Shown: positions 23,124 to 34,160 of the stretch, in pieces | How positions within the stretch are numbered: position 1 is the stretch's first letter | Layout of the letters: each line of letters opens with the position of its first letter | Source: Leptasterias polaris | Lineage: Eukaryota > Echinodermata > Asteroidea > Forcipulatida > Asteriidae | DNA: 64,000 bases | Direction: 5' to 3' | NCBI GenBank assembly: GCA_037783415.1 | Contig: JAZGTN010000169.1 | Location: 744,001 to 808,000, forward strand | Program-made: the position numbers and the translations under genes | Notes under the pieces: model-generated | Database searches by the model: none | Told to the model about the DNA's origin: nothing | What the model saw: the letters and a program-made list of their open reading frames with translations, nothing else

Positions 23124-24110
23124 GCTGCACGCAACAGACATAAAAAGAGGGCGCTACACACCAAAAGCCGCGCAAACAACCACCAACAATATTATTATTA
23201 CAACCATGTTACAACCAACCAACAGAAAAAATAAATAAGCTGACAGGAGGACTAGATTCGACTGTTGACGGAGTGGAAAAGTGGAAGATAATCAGTTAAT
23301 CCGCTATACTATTTGCCGAGGATAACCCCCAATAAAACAGAGGTAACTAATCATTACGATATAACTTAGTATGCGATTTGGGAGATTTTAGAAAACAAAG
23401 TTGTAATGATCAAGCAGCGGGTCTGTCAGTGTCTGTTTTGTAACATAAACAAGAACTTGTTTTGTATGTAATTTATTAATTGTATCCAATTTTGATTTTA
23501 CCCTTTTCGTGAGGAATTCACCAAAGGCCTAAATTATATTTATTATTTTATACTTTCAACTTTGTATTATAAATAAAGTCTTGTCGGTGATTCTAAGACC
23601 GTAGAGTACATTCAATCATGGGAGTTTATTGCTCCATCCATGATTCTCTGCATCTGCTGCTTAAAAAGGAAAAGCTTCTTCGAATAAACTATTCATTTAA
23701 ATTAAAGGGGGAAGATTTGGGGGGAAAAAATATTTTTATAATAATTAATATAAAACCGAAAATTAAACAATCTGTTTGTGTTTGTTGATTGATGATTGTC
23801 ATGATTGTTGTCATTAGAAAATAAAATGTAACCACGTCGTTTACGTTTTTGGATGTATTATGTATGTATGTAGGTAGCCTGTGGAACTACATGTAATCAA
23901 TTACCATCAAAAATGTGTGTTTTGTTTTTCAATAATTAGCCTTAGCAGGTAAAAGGTAACAAGTAACTATTAGTTCACTGTTGGCGGGACAGACGTATCC
24001 CCTACTTTTGTTTGGGCACTGGCCAAGTGACCAGTCTTTTTCTTTGTCTTTTTCTTCCATTCTGTGCTTTTTAACGGTGTTCTGCGCCTTTGATCATTTT
24101 GTATGTAAGG
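23124..24110. other. No gene recognised
   Basis: GCGCTAC-type words at 23065 and 23149 form a short inverted pair just around the right TIR. AATAAA occurs near 23570, without an associated frame. Confidence 0.4.
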
Positions 24111-24481
24111 GGTGTCGTGGCCGAGCGGTTAAGAGCACCGAACTCCGAACTCAAGCTCTGGTGTTTCTGTTCAGCAGAGTGTGGGTTCGAGTCCCGGTCG
24201 TGACACCTTGTGTCCCTGAGCAAGACACTTAACTATAATTGCTTCTCTCCACCCAGGGGTAAAATGGGTACCTGTGAGGGCAGAGATGGTTCTTGTGATT
24301 GATTTAGCCTAGTAGCGCATATATTGCAGCACAGGCTGTATACTCCCCAGGGAGCTGAGAAAGATTAAAAAAAAAAAAGGAATGTTATTGGCCCAATGAC
24401 CAGGGCACTAATGTAAAGCGCATTGAGACGTTATTGTGAAATGCGCTATATAAGAACTGGTTATTATTATTATTATTAATA
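24111..24481 (+). mobile_element. tRNA-derived SINE, best copy in the window
   Basis: The head at 24111-24207 is Leu/Ser-type in form, with A box GTGGCCGAGCGGTTAAGAG, a long variable arm, and B box GTGGGTTCGAGTCCCGGTCG. The body has the phrases GCAAGACACTTAACTAT and GCGCTATATAAGAACTGG, then an (ATT)n tail. The tail form resembles the local LINE ends, as expected if LINE machinery mobilises it. Related copies lie at 39665, 48815, 50247, 54209 and 54783. Confidence 0.85.
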
Positions 24482-25037
24482 TAAATTTTTAATATTATTA
24501 ACTGTTTCTTCATTATAAAAATATTGATACAAGGTCTGTTATAGTACACTGCACATTTCAGCAATTTTCTATTCGAAAAATTGTTAAATCACTTTTTGTA
24601 CATGCTACATGTATAGTTAATAATTAAATTGTTTGTCTGTATGCGTCCTTCCGTTACAATCAAATCCACTTAAGGCATTGTACAAGTATTTTTAACACCA
24701 AAATGAAAAAGTTTGAATGAAAACTGGTAGTAATGTAGTAGACTGAATCCCAAAGTATTACATTTCTCACCTTTTAAACAAAATTGTCTAAAAAGAAAAT
24801 AAGCAAGACACTTAAAATAGATAGAAAATCCATTTCCTCTTTACTGAAATCTTTAAATTCTCATATTTACATATAGGGCCTACTTTATAAACTTCATGTA
24901 AATTTTGAAAGCAGTCCTTTAAGTAGTTGGCTTGATGTAACTAATTAAAAACTGTTAATAACGAATGAAATGTCGCAACAAACTTGTTTGTGGATGAAAA
25001 TATCTGAATTGTTTCAATTTTTTGTGTTCAATTACAG
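24482..25037. other. Presumed intron upstream of the start-codon exon
   Basis: AT-rich, ending in TTTTTTGTGTTCAATTACAG, a good 3' splice site at 25018-25037. No upstream non-coding exon was identified. Confidence 0.4.
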
Positions 25038-25174
25038 CGAGGTCTGTTAAGAGAGAGAGAAAACGTCAGCAATGACATCTGATGCTAACAATATTGAGCA
25101 CAAAATGGCAAGCTGCGCAGTAAGAGACTTTGAACCTTTGTGTCTGGATGAGAAAACAATGAACGGTGCTAAAG
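25038..25174 (+). CDS. Host gene exon with 5'UTR and start codon
   Basis: Bordered by ATTACAG on the left and AAAG|GTAGGT on the right. All three frames carry a stop before 25072, so coding begins at ATG 25072. The 34 residues begin MTSDANNIEHKMASC and end EKTMNGAK, with one base (G) left over. A second ATG (residue 12) is possible. That single base joins the two-base start of the frame in the exon at 49797 to give an Asp codon. Being preceded by an acceptor, this exon implies at least one upstream non-coding exon. I do not recognise the protein. The exon sits in repeat-free sequence just left of repeat E. Confidence 0.5.
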
Positions 25175-25336
25175 GTAGGTTTATAAATGTACATGTACAC
25201 ATTGAGATAAGCATTGGCTGCTGTAAACTGCTTACCAACCAAAAGGGATGCATACAAATAGTTATTGGTCTGACCTTTTGACCCTAGCAGAGTCTTTCTC
25301 GAAGGCTAAAATGACATCACAACACAAGTTAACAAG
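25175..25336 (+). repeat. Repeat E fragment, copy 1
   Basis: From about 25199 it shares AAACTGCTTACCAACCAAAA and CCTAGCAGAGTCTTTCTC with 43350-43480. The part that follows in the other copies is cut off by the piggyBac-like element at 25337. Confidence 0.6.
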
Positions 25337-25468
25337 TTAACCCTTTCCTTACCATTGGCGACTTTAGTCGACCAAGCTTACACACACAAAAACACTCAAG
25401 CCTGAGCACAAAGGCCATTTGTAATAAAGCTGCAGTTTTGTCCATATATGCCCTCCATACCCAGGCTT

Positions 25469-25511
25469 ACCATCATTGGAAAGGGGAAGATCGGATCTTT
25501 CCAATGATGGT
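25469..25511. repeat. 15-bp perfect hairpin inside the piggyBac-like element
   Basis: ACCATCATTGGAAAG at 25469-25483 and its exact complement at 25497-25511 are separated by 13 bases. It is subterminal, a common place for transposase-binding or structural repeats. Confidence 0.75.
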
Positions 25512-25922
25512 CAAATAAAATAAGGTTGCTATTTTGCAATCTCTTCAAACTGGAGTTGAAAGATCCAAAATGCCAAACACCTACGGAGCGCCATATACTT
25601 GTGTACAAAAAAGTGTTTGAGATTACAGATCACACCAAGGAAAGAAAGACAAAGAACTTTGACATTTATTGACCGATCTCAATGATTTTTGGATTATAAG
25701 AAAGGAAATTAAATAAGTGAGAACTTTTTCATTACTTATTTTGCTGTAAAACAATAATAATAATAATAATATAGAACATTTATAACGCGCACAAATCCGC
25801 CAAAAAACGCTCATGGCGCAAACAGAGCAACATGGTCATAAAAACAAAAGCAACGTACACAAGTACATAATAGTAAACAGGATGCAATCATGATTTACAA
25901 ATGGAAAAACTGAAATAAGCAT

Positions 25923-27122
25923 TTACACATGATCCCGACCATAAGTGCTTTGCATGAGATGTGTTTTTAACCTGTTTTTGAATGTCTCAAGTGATGGAGA
26001 AGTACGAATATTGTAGGGAATTGCGTTCCATAACCGGGGAGCTGCGACAGAGAAAGCTCTGTCGCCCCAGGACCTGGATGATTTAGGCACAACCAAGAGT
26101 AATTTAGCAGCTGATCGCAAACCAGACCGGGGTGGATTATATAATTCAAGTAGATCAGAGATGTATGGTGGTGCTTGATCATTGACAGCACGGTAAGTGA
26201 GAAGCAACAGCTTAAACTGGATCCTAAGATGAACGGGTAGCCAGTGTAACTCACAAAGGACAGGAGTTATGTGCATGGACAGCTTGGTGCACGTGACAAG
26301 ACGAGCAGCCATGTTTTGTCTCAACTGAAGACGATGAACCTGTGATTTTGAAAGTCCGAAAAGAAGGGAATTTCCTATGTCTAGACGAGAAGTGACATAG
26401 GCGTGTACTAATTGTTCAGCAGATTGTGGAGTGAGATATTTACGAATTCTACCCAAGTTTCTGATCTGGTAAGAAGATGATTTTACAATTGAAGAGATAT
26501 GCGAGTCCAGAGTCATGGTGTTATCCATGACGACACCAAGATTGCGCACAGATTGAACAGAAGCAATGGTTGAGTTCCCAATTGTAATATGTGAGGTAGT
26601 GATCTTATTGAGTTTCTGTTTAGAGCCAATGAGGATGAACTCAGTCTTGTTATCATTAAGTTTGAGGTAATTATTTTTCATCCACTGACGGATTTCTTCA
26701 ACACATGCTTCAATACGTTTAATACAATAATTGACGTCTTGTTGTGTTGCATCAAATGACAAATAGATCTGTGTGTCATCTGCGTAAAGGTGGTATTGAA
26801 GTTTATGCTTCTGAATGATGAAACGAACTGGTGATGTGTACATGACAAACCATTGCGGTCCTAGCACTGACCCTTGAGGTACAGAGTAGTCAAGTGCAAC
26901 AGCCTCTGAAGAAGATTGACCAACACGCACACATTGTGGTCGGTTTTGTAAGTAGGATTTACACCATCTCAGGGCCGCACCTGTAATACCGATGTTATTC
27001 TCAAGCCTGTGTAACAAGATGTTATGGTCCACAGTATCAAATGCAGCACTGAGATCGAGTAAAATTAGCGCAGTTATTTTGCCACTATCCATTGCACGTA
27101 ATATGTCATTGTGAACACGCAA
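25923..27122 (-). pseudogene. LINE reverse-transcriptase palm, thumb and C-terminal region
   Basis: About 399 codons. Motif A is LLDLSAAFDTVDH (near residue 21), the next block SVPQGSVLGP (near 80), and the catalytic box YADDTQIY (near 117). The C-terminal signature SWGDRAFSVAAPRLWN lies near 355. These are hallmarks of L2/CR1-clade enzymes, which copy RNA at a nicked target. No internal stop is seen here, but the frameshift upstream separates it from the fingers and endonuclease. Confidence 0.85.
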
Positions 27123-27123
27123 C

Positions 27124-27997
27124 AGGGCTGTCTCATAGCTGTGAGACAGCCCTGATTAGCCCTGTATGCTGATTGAAAATGATCTTGCAAATCATATTTG
27201 GTGATGACAGACCACAACCGAGGTGAAACAATGCGCTCGATCATCTTCCCAAGAAACTTCAAGTTTGCGACTGGTCTAAAGTTCTTAAGATCCTCTTTGT
27301 CAAGACTAGGCTTTTTTAAGAGGGGCCTAATGTACGCCAGCTTAAGATCACTTGGAAAGATACCTGAAACAAGAGACTTATTAATGATACTTGTTATGAA
27401 TGGAACGATATCATGAGCACATTCTTTTATCAACCATGTCGGCAAGGGATCTAATTCACACGACTTAGTTGGTGCATTCATAAGGATTTTCATAACTTCT
27501 TCATTTGTGGTTGGCTCAAAATCAGATATATAAGCAACACAAGTATTTTGGTTGTCGCACTTCTGTAACTCATAATGATCATCAAATTCACTACGTATTT
27601 TACAAATTTTACCAACAAAGTAATCAGAAAATCTGTCAGCAAGGTCTTGGTCAGAAGTACAGTTTGGGAGAACTGGCTCTTTTCTTTTATGCATTAGATT
27701 GTCGACAACACGAAAAAGGCTCTTTTGATCGCGAGCACATTCTGCAATTGACGCAGAATAATAGCTAGTTTTGGCCTCCTCCATCATACTTTTGACCAAT
27801 TGCCGCTGTTTACAATAATATTGTTGACGGTCAACTTCAAGTTTTGACCTACGCCACATATGTTCAAGTGCCCTTCTTTGACATTTAGCCGCTCGAATTT
27901 TGTCATTAAACCATGGTGTATTCGGTCTAATGATAACACGACGTGTTTTGGCAAGGGCGTGTTTGTCAAGAAGGTCACTTAAAAGAAGTTCATACAA
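27124..27997 (-). pseudogene. LINE linker and reverse-transcriptase fingers
   Basis: The frame carries the conserved approach to the polymerase core: CELDPLPTWLIKE, NFRPVANLKFLGKMIE and DHFQSAYRA. It opens with the basic linker segment that follows the endonuclease in this family. The frame is lost at about 27150, where a 12-bp inverted duplication interrupts the run between YRA and ETALLRVH. Confidence 0.8.
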
Positions 27998-27999
27998 TT

Positions 28000-28413
28000 T
28001 TACACATGTGTGAAGTCAATCAATGAAAGAGACTGAATGATATCTTGACCAAAAATACTAAAGTCAATAGCTTTGAAATGACGTGTTGTGAGAGTCTTCC
28101 ATTCTAGGGGTGGCTTTTGTAGCTCAAGATTACAGGAAACAGCAGAATGGTCGGATATACCAGGGAGAACGCACACTCCAGACAAAACCGATTCACTCTC
28201 ACGAGTAATGAGAAGGTCCAAGATATGTCCGTGGATGTGGGTGGCCTCGGTAACATGCTGTTTCAACCCATAGGATGAAAGCAAGTTGACAAACTGTTTG
28301 GCCTCTCTGTCGTTGCAGTCATCAACCCAAACATTGAAATCACCTGTGAAGATTACGTCTGAGGGATGTAGTAAGTAGTTTTCAACCAAGGTGCTAAACT
28401 CTTCCAAGAACAC
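28000..28413 (-). pseudogene. LINE endonuclease C-terminal half
   Basis: About 137 codons with the apurinic/apyrimidinic-type endonuclease motifs TGDFNVWVDD and GISDHSAVSC, which in this family carry catalytic Asp, Asn and His. The N-terminal part with the first catalytic residues is missing. The frame ends in a stop, and the following LINE sequence continues in another frame, so it is inactive. Confidence 0.8.
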
Positions 28414-28559
28414 ACTGAAGGGGATAATGGGGTTTGTAAAAATGGCCTTTGAACGAAAGCTTTCTGTTGTGTAAGAATGTGTGCTTCACGCTTGAGTGGT
28501 CAAACAATGCGGTTATCAGCAGTTGTTATGTCCAAACAATTCGGTAAGGAAAGGGTTAA

Positions 28560-28860
28560 CATTGTAATTTTTACATCCCTTTGGAATTTGGATACACTGT
28601 TCTTTCATTTGTTCCTGTACTTAACGTCTATTCCTAGTGCTACACAAAATTCCTTGTGGAGCATCCCAGTTGTTAGAATTCCTCTGTGGAAACCTTTTGT
28701 TTTCCCTTTTTGGGTAGCGAATATAAAAACATAGTGTTTGTGTGTGTTGTGCCGTCATTTAGCCATTGAACTTGACTCTGCTAGGGTCGAAACATCAGGC
28801 CATGAACTACTTTTTTGTATTGTACAATGTACTTGATAAAAGATAAACTACTAGTATCCC
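28560..28860 (-). repeat. Repeat E fragment, copy 2, and flanking DNA
   Basis: Bases about 28750-28805 are the reverse complement of the repeat E core (GACTCTGCTAGGGTCGAAAC). The remainder is unassigned. Confidence 0.5.
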
Positions 28861-29222
28861 TTAAAAAGGCACTGTACACGTTTGGTAATTACTCAAAATA
28901 TATATTAGCATAAAAACTTACTTGGTAACGAGCAACAGAGAGCTGTTGATAGTATAAAACATTGTGAGAAACGACTCCCTCTGAAGTAACATAGTTTTTG
29001 AGAAAGAGGTAATTTCTCACTAAAATAATAAAAGACTTCTGGCCAGAAGCCTTTTATTCCTATCTGAAAGCACACTAATTTGTACAACAAGGGTGTTTTT
29101 TCTTTCATCATTTTCTTGCAACTTCAATGACCAATTGAGCCCAAATTTTCACAGGCTTGTTATTTTATGCATATGTTGGGATACACCAAGTGAGAATACT
29201 GGTCTTTGACAATTACAAAACG
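28861..29222 (-). mobile_element. Family A MITE, copy 5, right end lost
   Basis: Starts at TTAA 28861 with AAGGCACTGTACACG and runs inverted. The body is intact up to GACAATTACAAAACG, where it stops about 15 bp short of the expected end and meets a small duplication. Confidence 0.8.
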
Positions 29223-29260
29223 GCAGGATCAGTGAAACAGGGTGTGTAACCAAAAAATCT

Positions 29261-29411
29261 GGGTGTGTGAAGTGAAAGTTGATTTTGAAGACGACGGCGT
29301 CACCCCATTGCGATTGCACCAGCCTCGTATAACCCCAAAATCAGGGTGTGTAAGTGAAAGTTGATTTTGAAGACGACGGCGTCCCATTGCGATTGCACCA
29401 GCCTCGTACCC
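29261..29411. repeat. 82-bp direct duplication
   Basis: Two copies of a unit beginning GGGTGTGT and containing GAAGACGACGGCGTC and GCACCAGCCTCGTA, at 29261 and 29343. A partial third start (CAGGGTGTGTAACC) lies at 29239. Confidence 0.75.
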
Positions 29412-30770
29412 GGCGTTGCGCAAAGGTTTTACAACAAAAACACCACACAGGGTCCATCATGGTGCAAGGATTTGAACCTGTGTGATGGCTGATGATCTAT
29501 ATTTTGAGTAATTTTACCGTCTTATTTTGTTAACAGTTTTGTTGATATTTTTATTAATTTTGTTGTTGTATACATTTACAATCCTGGGGAGCAACTTAAA
29601 AAGTAAACAGAAAACAAGCTTCAGATTTTAAAGAGATATAACAAATACATTTTCAATTGGTGTTCAACTAAAAAAGAATTTTTTTAAAAAGTTTTTATCA
29701 GTCTGATTTTTATTGCTAAAAAACTAATTTGTTTACTAAATACCAAGTCGGCCCATGGTCGGTCCAGACTCGACTTTGAATCATACCATTTTGCTGTACA
29801 TGAGCAGTCATTAATATTTTCATGACATGATAAGTAATTAATTATCCTCCCCTGTCCGGTTTTCGATGTAGTATGCCTTTTTCTTTGAATTGAAAAAAAA
29901 TTAAAATATTCCATAATCAACTGATGCCCTAATTACCTTCCTTTGTTTATAAGAAATATGCAAACATATATTAAAACGTGATGGACATTGAAACTTTCAC
30001 ACCACGCACCGATCTTCGATGACTTCAATAGCGTCCCATTTGTTTTGAGTTTGACCTGTTTTCGATGCAAACAAGAAAGTATGGTGTCCGGGTGAAGCCA
30101 TACGTGGAAGAAACATCTGCAGTGACTATCAGTGTTCTGTGAGACTTAGTGTATGACTCTATAGCCAGCAGTTTTCTTCATTTTATTCAACATATTTTTT
30201 ATTTAGTTTTAAAAATAACCATGGTATTTTTCAAAAACATAAAAAAAAAAAAAAAAAATTAAAAATGTAAATAATTCTTGGCTTTCAAATCTTATTTTTA
30301 TTTAGTTTTGTGTCTTTTTATGTTTCTTAACATTTATAATAAAGCATATAAATAAACAGTGATAATCGAATCACAAAGCTGATGTTTAAATTTTAATATT
30401 AATAACAAAAATGATAGAATGTTACCAAAAAAAATTATCCAGACTATTAGAAAATGATATAAGGCACGTGGCTTCTTTAAGCCTCTGTATTTTTTTCCCC
30501 AGAATGTTCAGTCACATGATTTGATCATCATGAATTGTGAATTGAAAAAGTGTTTGATGAAACTTTTTCGGTGGGGAAATTATTTTTTATGGCCCCGACA
30601 GTATGACATATTTTTGTACCTTGCAGAAATGCCTAAAATACCACAACTTTTTGCATTTACAAGTGCAATTAACCAGTGGAGCCTTACATGTTTCTAAGTT
30701 TTGGTCAAATGAGAGGAGACTCTTTGCTTGGCAAGTCAAACCACAAAAATTGTATCTAGGGACTGTTCAA
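29412..30770. other. No gene recognised
   Basis: Bases 29875-30045 match 16850-17045 in inverse orientation (e.g. CACACCACGCACCGATCTTC). A run of A lies at 30241-30258. Nothing else is seen. Confidence 0.45.
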
Positions 30771-31556
30771 CATCGCGCGCAGAGAGGTCAAAGGTTTGCC
30801 TCGATTTCAGGGACCCCCTGAATACAGGGCGTCCTACGATATAACAAATACGTGCATTAGCGTAAACATTAATAAATAAAATCCAGTGATGAAGTGTTTT
30901 AAACCAACCATAGAGAAAGGACACGGACCAACCAACAATGATCGGCACGGTTTGGGTCAAGACGCAGACGGACGGTTACGAATACGATCGTCGTCGCAAC
31001 GAAATGAAGACTGATGAATCTTTAATTGATTAAAATTGAGACCTAAGTTTATGTAAAAATCAATATTTTGTGCAGAAACAACGGTTTAATACTTGATCAA
31101 GTTTATATCCAGACCACAGGCAGGTCTTCTTAGTCTTACTTCATGTACTTTGCAAGCGGGAGGCATCGGTTAGTTTCCGTAAACACACCGTCGCCGTCCG
31201 TCCATGGAGGAAGGAAATCTCCATGGTCCGTCAGAGCTACATCAATACACGTGCGATGTATGCTGCTGTTAAATAGTCTGGTTTCAAAAGAAGTCTGCAT
31301 AGCAATACCGCGCAGTGAACGGGCAATTTATTTGTGGAGGTAAAAACCAGACATACAAATGACAACCTCCTTCCCAAAGAATTGGGAGAATCATAGGCTG
31401 ATGTAGCGGGTTGCGTGTATGGGATAGATATACATGTAACATCGTGCTTGGGATCGAGAATATTTCTTCTGCTATATTATATAAAGCTCTCTCGAAACTG
31501 AGCAAACCGATCGCGCGTAGCTACTTTTTCTTCCTGATCCAGAATTAAGTTTAACT
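30771..31556. promoter_or_regulatory. CG-rich segment with a TATA-like box, role uncertain
   Basis: CG dinucleotides are clearly more frequent here than in flanking DNA (CATCGCGCGCAG, GATCGTCGTCGCAACG, CACACCGTCGCCGTCC). TATATAAAG occurs at 31478-31486. Open frames at 31143-31343 (+) and 31284-31505 (-) are short. A promoter for an internal transcript is possible, but an old GC-rich repeat would look the same. Confidence 0.25.
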
Positions 31557-31657
31557 CTAGTTGCGATAATCGTAACCCTCCTTTCCCGAACGGCCTTAAT
31601 CGTAACCCTCCTTTCCCAGGCCGTTCGGGAAAGGAGGGTTACGATTATCGCAACTAG
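31557..31657. repeat. 39-bp perfect inverted repeat with a third copy in the loop
   Basis: Arms 31557-31595 and 31619-31657 are exact complements, beginning CTAGTTGCGATAATCG. The 23-base loop repeats 21 bases of the left arm (TAATCGTAACCCTCCTTTCC plus one C, 31597-31617), so two alternative hairpins can form. GTTTAACTCT occurs directly repeated just outside both arms. Confidence 0.9.
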
Positions 31658-32468
31658 TTTAACTCTTGCAAATTTATTTCATCAAATAATTATTAATGAT
31701 ACAAAAAATATATGTTTTTCTTTTTTCGAGAGCACGGCTTGCAGTAAAAAACGGAAGCCGTGCATCTGAAAATAGGCCGTGATTTATTTAATTTAGCCGT
31801 GCCAATCACGGCTGCACGGCTGGCTGCCTAAAAGCTTGGTGTTCAGTGCCTTTAAAAAATATAGAAAGTCAATCTTTTAACTTTTATTCCAAAACATTTT
31901 GTGCATCTGCACACAAAATCTAAGAAATATTAATCTAATATTGTTCAGGTTTTTTTTACTTCTGGAGTAATCATTTTCCTTTCAAAATATTCTTGTCACA
32001 ATGAAACCCTGACTTGACAAAGGAAAGACAACAAAGGGTCCAATAATAAGCACTAAGATTCGTTGATGCTCTGGAGAGAAAATACAATTATGATGCATTA
32101 ATTGTTAATTGCAAACCCTGCCGGACTTACATTGTATAGCCATTAAGCCTACTACAGATTTAAAATAGTGGCAGCCTGTCCATTCTTGTGAGCCACATTT
32201 GTAACAAAAGGACAAATGACTAGAATTTGATATTACACAAAATAACCTTGTAAAAAGGGAGATTTAGCATAAATTCCAGTACATGGAATTTGTACGGGAA
32301 ACAAAGCATAGCACAGTAGATGCATGCCTGTGCATACTACACAATGGAATGCCCATGTAAAACTTCAGCCATCTAACCATCTAACCATCTAAACATCCAC
32401 CAGAAGGCAGTTTGGAAAGGTTTGGCATACACTATGTATTCATCTGATATAAAGTTGAATACAGACTA
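31658..32468. other. No gene recognised
   Basis: Bases 31730-31830 repeat AGCACGGCTT, GCCGTGC and ATCACGGCTGCACGGC words. TGTTCAGTGCCTTTAA at about 31839-31854 is a lone family A terminus. Confidence 0.5.
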
Positions 32469-33005
32469 GAGCCGTGTTCGCATTGGACTTATTTTGGGTA
32501 AACTAACCAAGCAAATGGGTAACTTAACCATTTTAAGTCCAATGCGAACAGCCCAGGAAGTTTCCCTCCCAGGTAACTTACCCGACCCGAATGGGAAGTT
32601 TAACCCGGCCAACTTCTGCCCGGTTAAATTGACCAGGTCAGTTTAACTGAGCCGAAAAGTCCAGTGCGAACGCGATCAGGGTAAAAGCCGTCCAGGTAAA
32701 AAGCCACATCCGGTCCCCCGATCACCCGCCGCGCTACGTGATCGTGAGATGACACGTACACACCCACGTGTTTACACGGAAGCTCGGTTGCACTCATTGC
32801 ATTCTCGCTGTCATGCACCCCGGGTCAAAGGTCACTGCGATAGCGCCCTCTTGTGTTTGTCTTAAGTTAGTCGGTATAGTTTTTACTGATCGTGTCGGTT
32901 AGTTTACCCACGTCATTAATCCAAGTGCGGACGCTGGTAAGTTTCCCCTTTTGGAATGTTAACCACTGTCTCGGTAAAACATTAATCCAATGCGAACACG
33001 GCTTA
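32469..33005. mobile_element. Family D TIR element, copy 2
   Basis: Ends GAGCCGTGTTCGCATTGGAC and CCAATGCGAACACGGC. The inside repeats AGTCCAATGCGAAC-type words and paired AACTAACC/GGTAAGTT words. It is closely similar to copy 3, 1.7 kb downstream. Confidence 0.8.
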
Positions 33006-33241
33006 AGTAAATTTATGTCAACAGGGTCCGCACCTCCGCAGGCCAAATTTATACAAGTTTAGAAACACCAAAGGACCAGTCAAAATTCACTCCCAACTGT
33101 TTCGACTGGCTATTCGGTGTTGAAAAGCATCCATATTATGTATGGAGAGGTGAAAAGGGTGATGGACAATTGAAATGACAAGCTATCTGGTCCTGCTGGA
33201 CAGTCACTAAAAAGGTTTAGGGCAAACCCTGAACAGCTGCC
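33006..33241. other. Nothing recognised
   Basis: A short spacer between family D and family C elements. The phrase AAACACCAAAGGACCAGTCA recurs in diverged form near 40400. Confidence 0.3.
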
Positions 33242-33611
33242 CAGGGCTCGAATTTAGGGAGAAAATCCACAAGACTACAGGGCTTGTAGCTCAAAATCTT
33301 TTCTGGACCAGACATTTTTTTACAAGACCAGATTCAAAAAGTAAAAATAAAAAATTACTGACACAGTTTAACATGCATTTGACTGCTTTTATATGAACCA
33401 GAACTGAGACAAGTAAGAGAAGAGTATACTTGATTACTCATAGAATTGAAAGATAATTTGTCAGACCCAAAGTCAACACTTGAACATAATTTGTTTCTGT
33501 TATTCAATTGAAAAACACAAGACCATCGGACTTGTTGGGTCATAAGTTTACTGGCCCAACACTAAAATTACTGGCCTCAGGCCTGTGGTCCAGTGTAAAA
33601 TTCGAGCCCTG
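33242..33611 (-). mobile_element. Family C MITE, copy 2
   Basis: A 370-bp full-length copy inverse to 5063-5432, with ends CAGGGCTCGAATTT and AAATTCGAGCCCTG. CTGCC directly flanks both sides, a possible short target duplication. Confidence 0.8.
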
Positions 33612-33774
33612 CTGCCTACATGTATGTCCCGATATCAGGCAAAAAGCTGTAATTTTGTTTCCGCACTTTCGTTCTATTGTTACAAACACAATCATTATAA
33701 TGGGCACTGGGCAGACAAACTACATGTATACGTGTAATAGCCCAGTCCTAGATTTGTGTAGCACTTCCTTACAT

Positions 33775-33955
33775 AGTGTTAGCCAGAGGGGTGTCTGGGT
33801 GTCTTTTGGACACCCTGTTTTAAATTTGGACACCCTGTTTCATCTGTCATTTACATGTAAATGTATTGTAAGTGAACAATTTGGACACCCAGTTTTTAAA
33901 TTTCCAGCAGATTTGGACACCCTTTTACCAAATCCTGGCTAAAACCTTGCTTCCT
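33775..33955. repeat. Short element with repeated TTGGACACCC
   Basis: TTGGACACCC or its near variant occurs five times. The outer words GTTAGCCAG and CTGGCTAAAAC form a short inverted pair. It may be a small MITE. Confidence 0.4.
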
Positions 33956-34160
33956 TAGATTGTAAGGGTATACATGTAGTGTTTCTGAAGGGCATCTCTG
34001 TTTATGAGGGAAATAAAGGGGCACCAAGGCGGTGGCCTGGGGCAATGATCCATTACCTGACCACAGAATTATCAAGCATGCTAACTGCAACACTGGTTTA
34101 GTGGTTATTAAACATTTTGAATTTTATCATGTATTATCAAGAGTTGTAGAAATAACTTTG

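Larger units (their letters stand above)
25751..28445 (-). mobile_element. L2/CR1-type non-LTR retrotransposon, 5'-truncated
   Basis: Reads on the minus strand from a truncated endonuclease near 28445, through reverse transcriptase, to a 3'UTR and an (ATT)n tail at 25751-25775. The coding region is broken into three frames (separate entries). It lies wholly inside the piggyBac-like element, so it inserted there later. Confidence 0.85.
25337..28559. mobile_element. piggyBac-like TTAA element carrying a LINE
   Basis: TTAA followed by CCCTTTCCTTACC at 25337-25353 is mirrored by GGTAAGGAAAGGG plus TTAA at 28543-28559. TTAA target sites with CCCTTT-type termini are known for piggyBac transposons. 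No piggyBac transposase frame is visible. The subterminal left part has a 15-bp hairpin. Most of the interior is the LINE described separately. Confidence 0.65.

Noticed and set aside
24111..24207. Functional Leu/Ser tRNA gene
   Set aside because: The variable arm and anticodon region are expanded and the same head recurs with a SINE body and ATT tail elsewhere.
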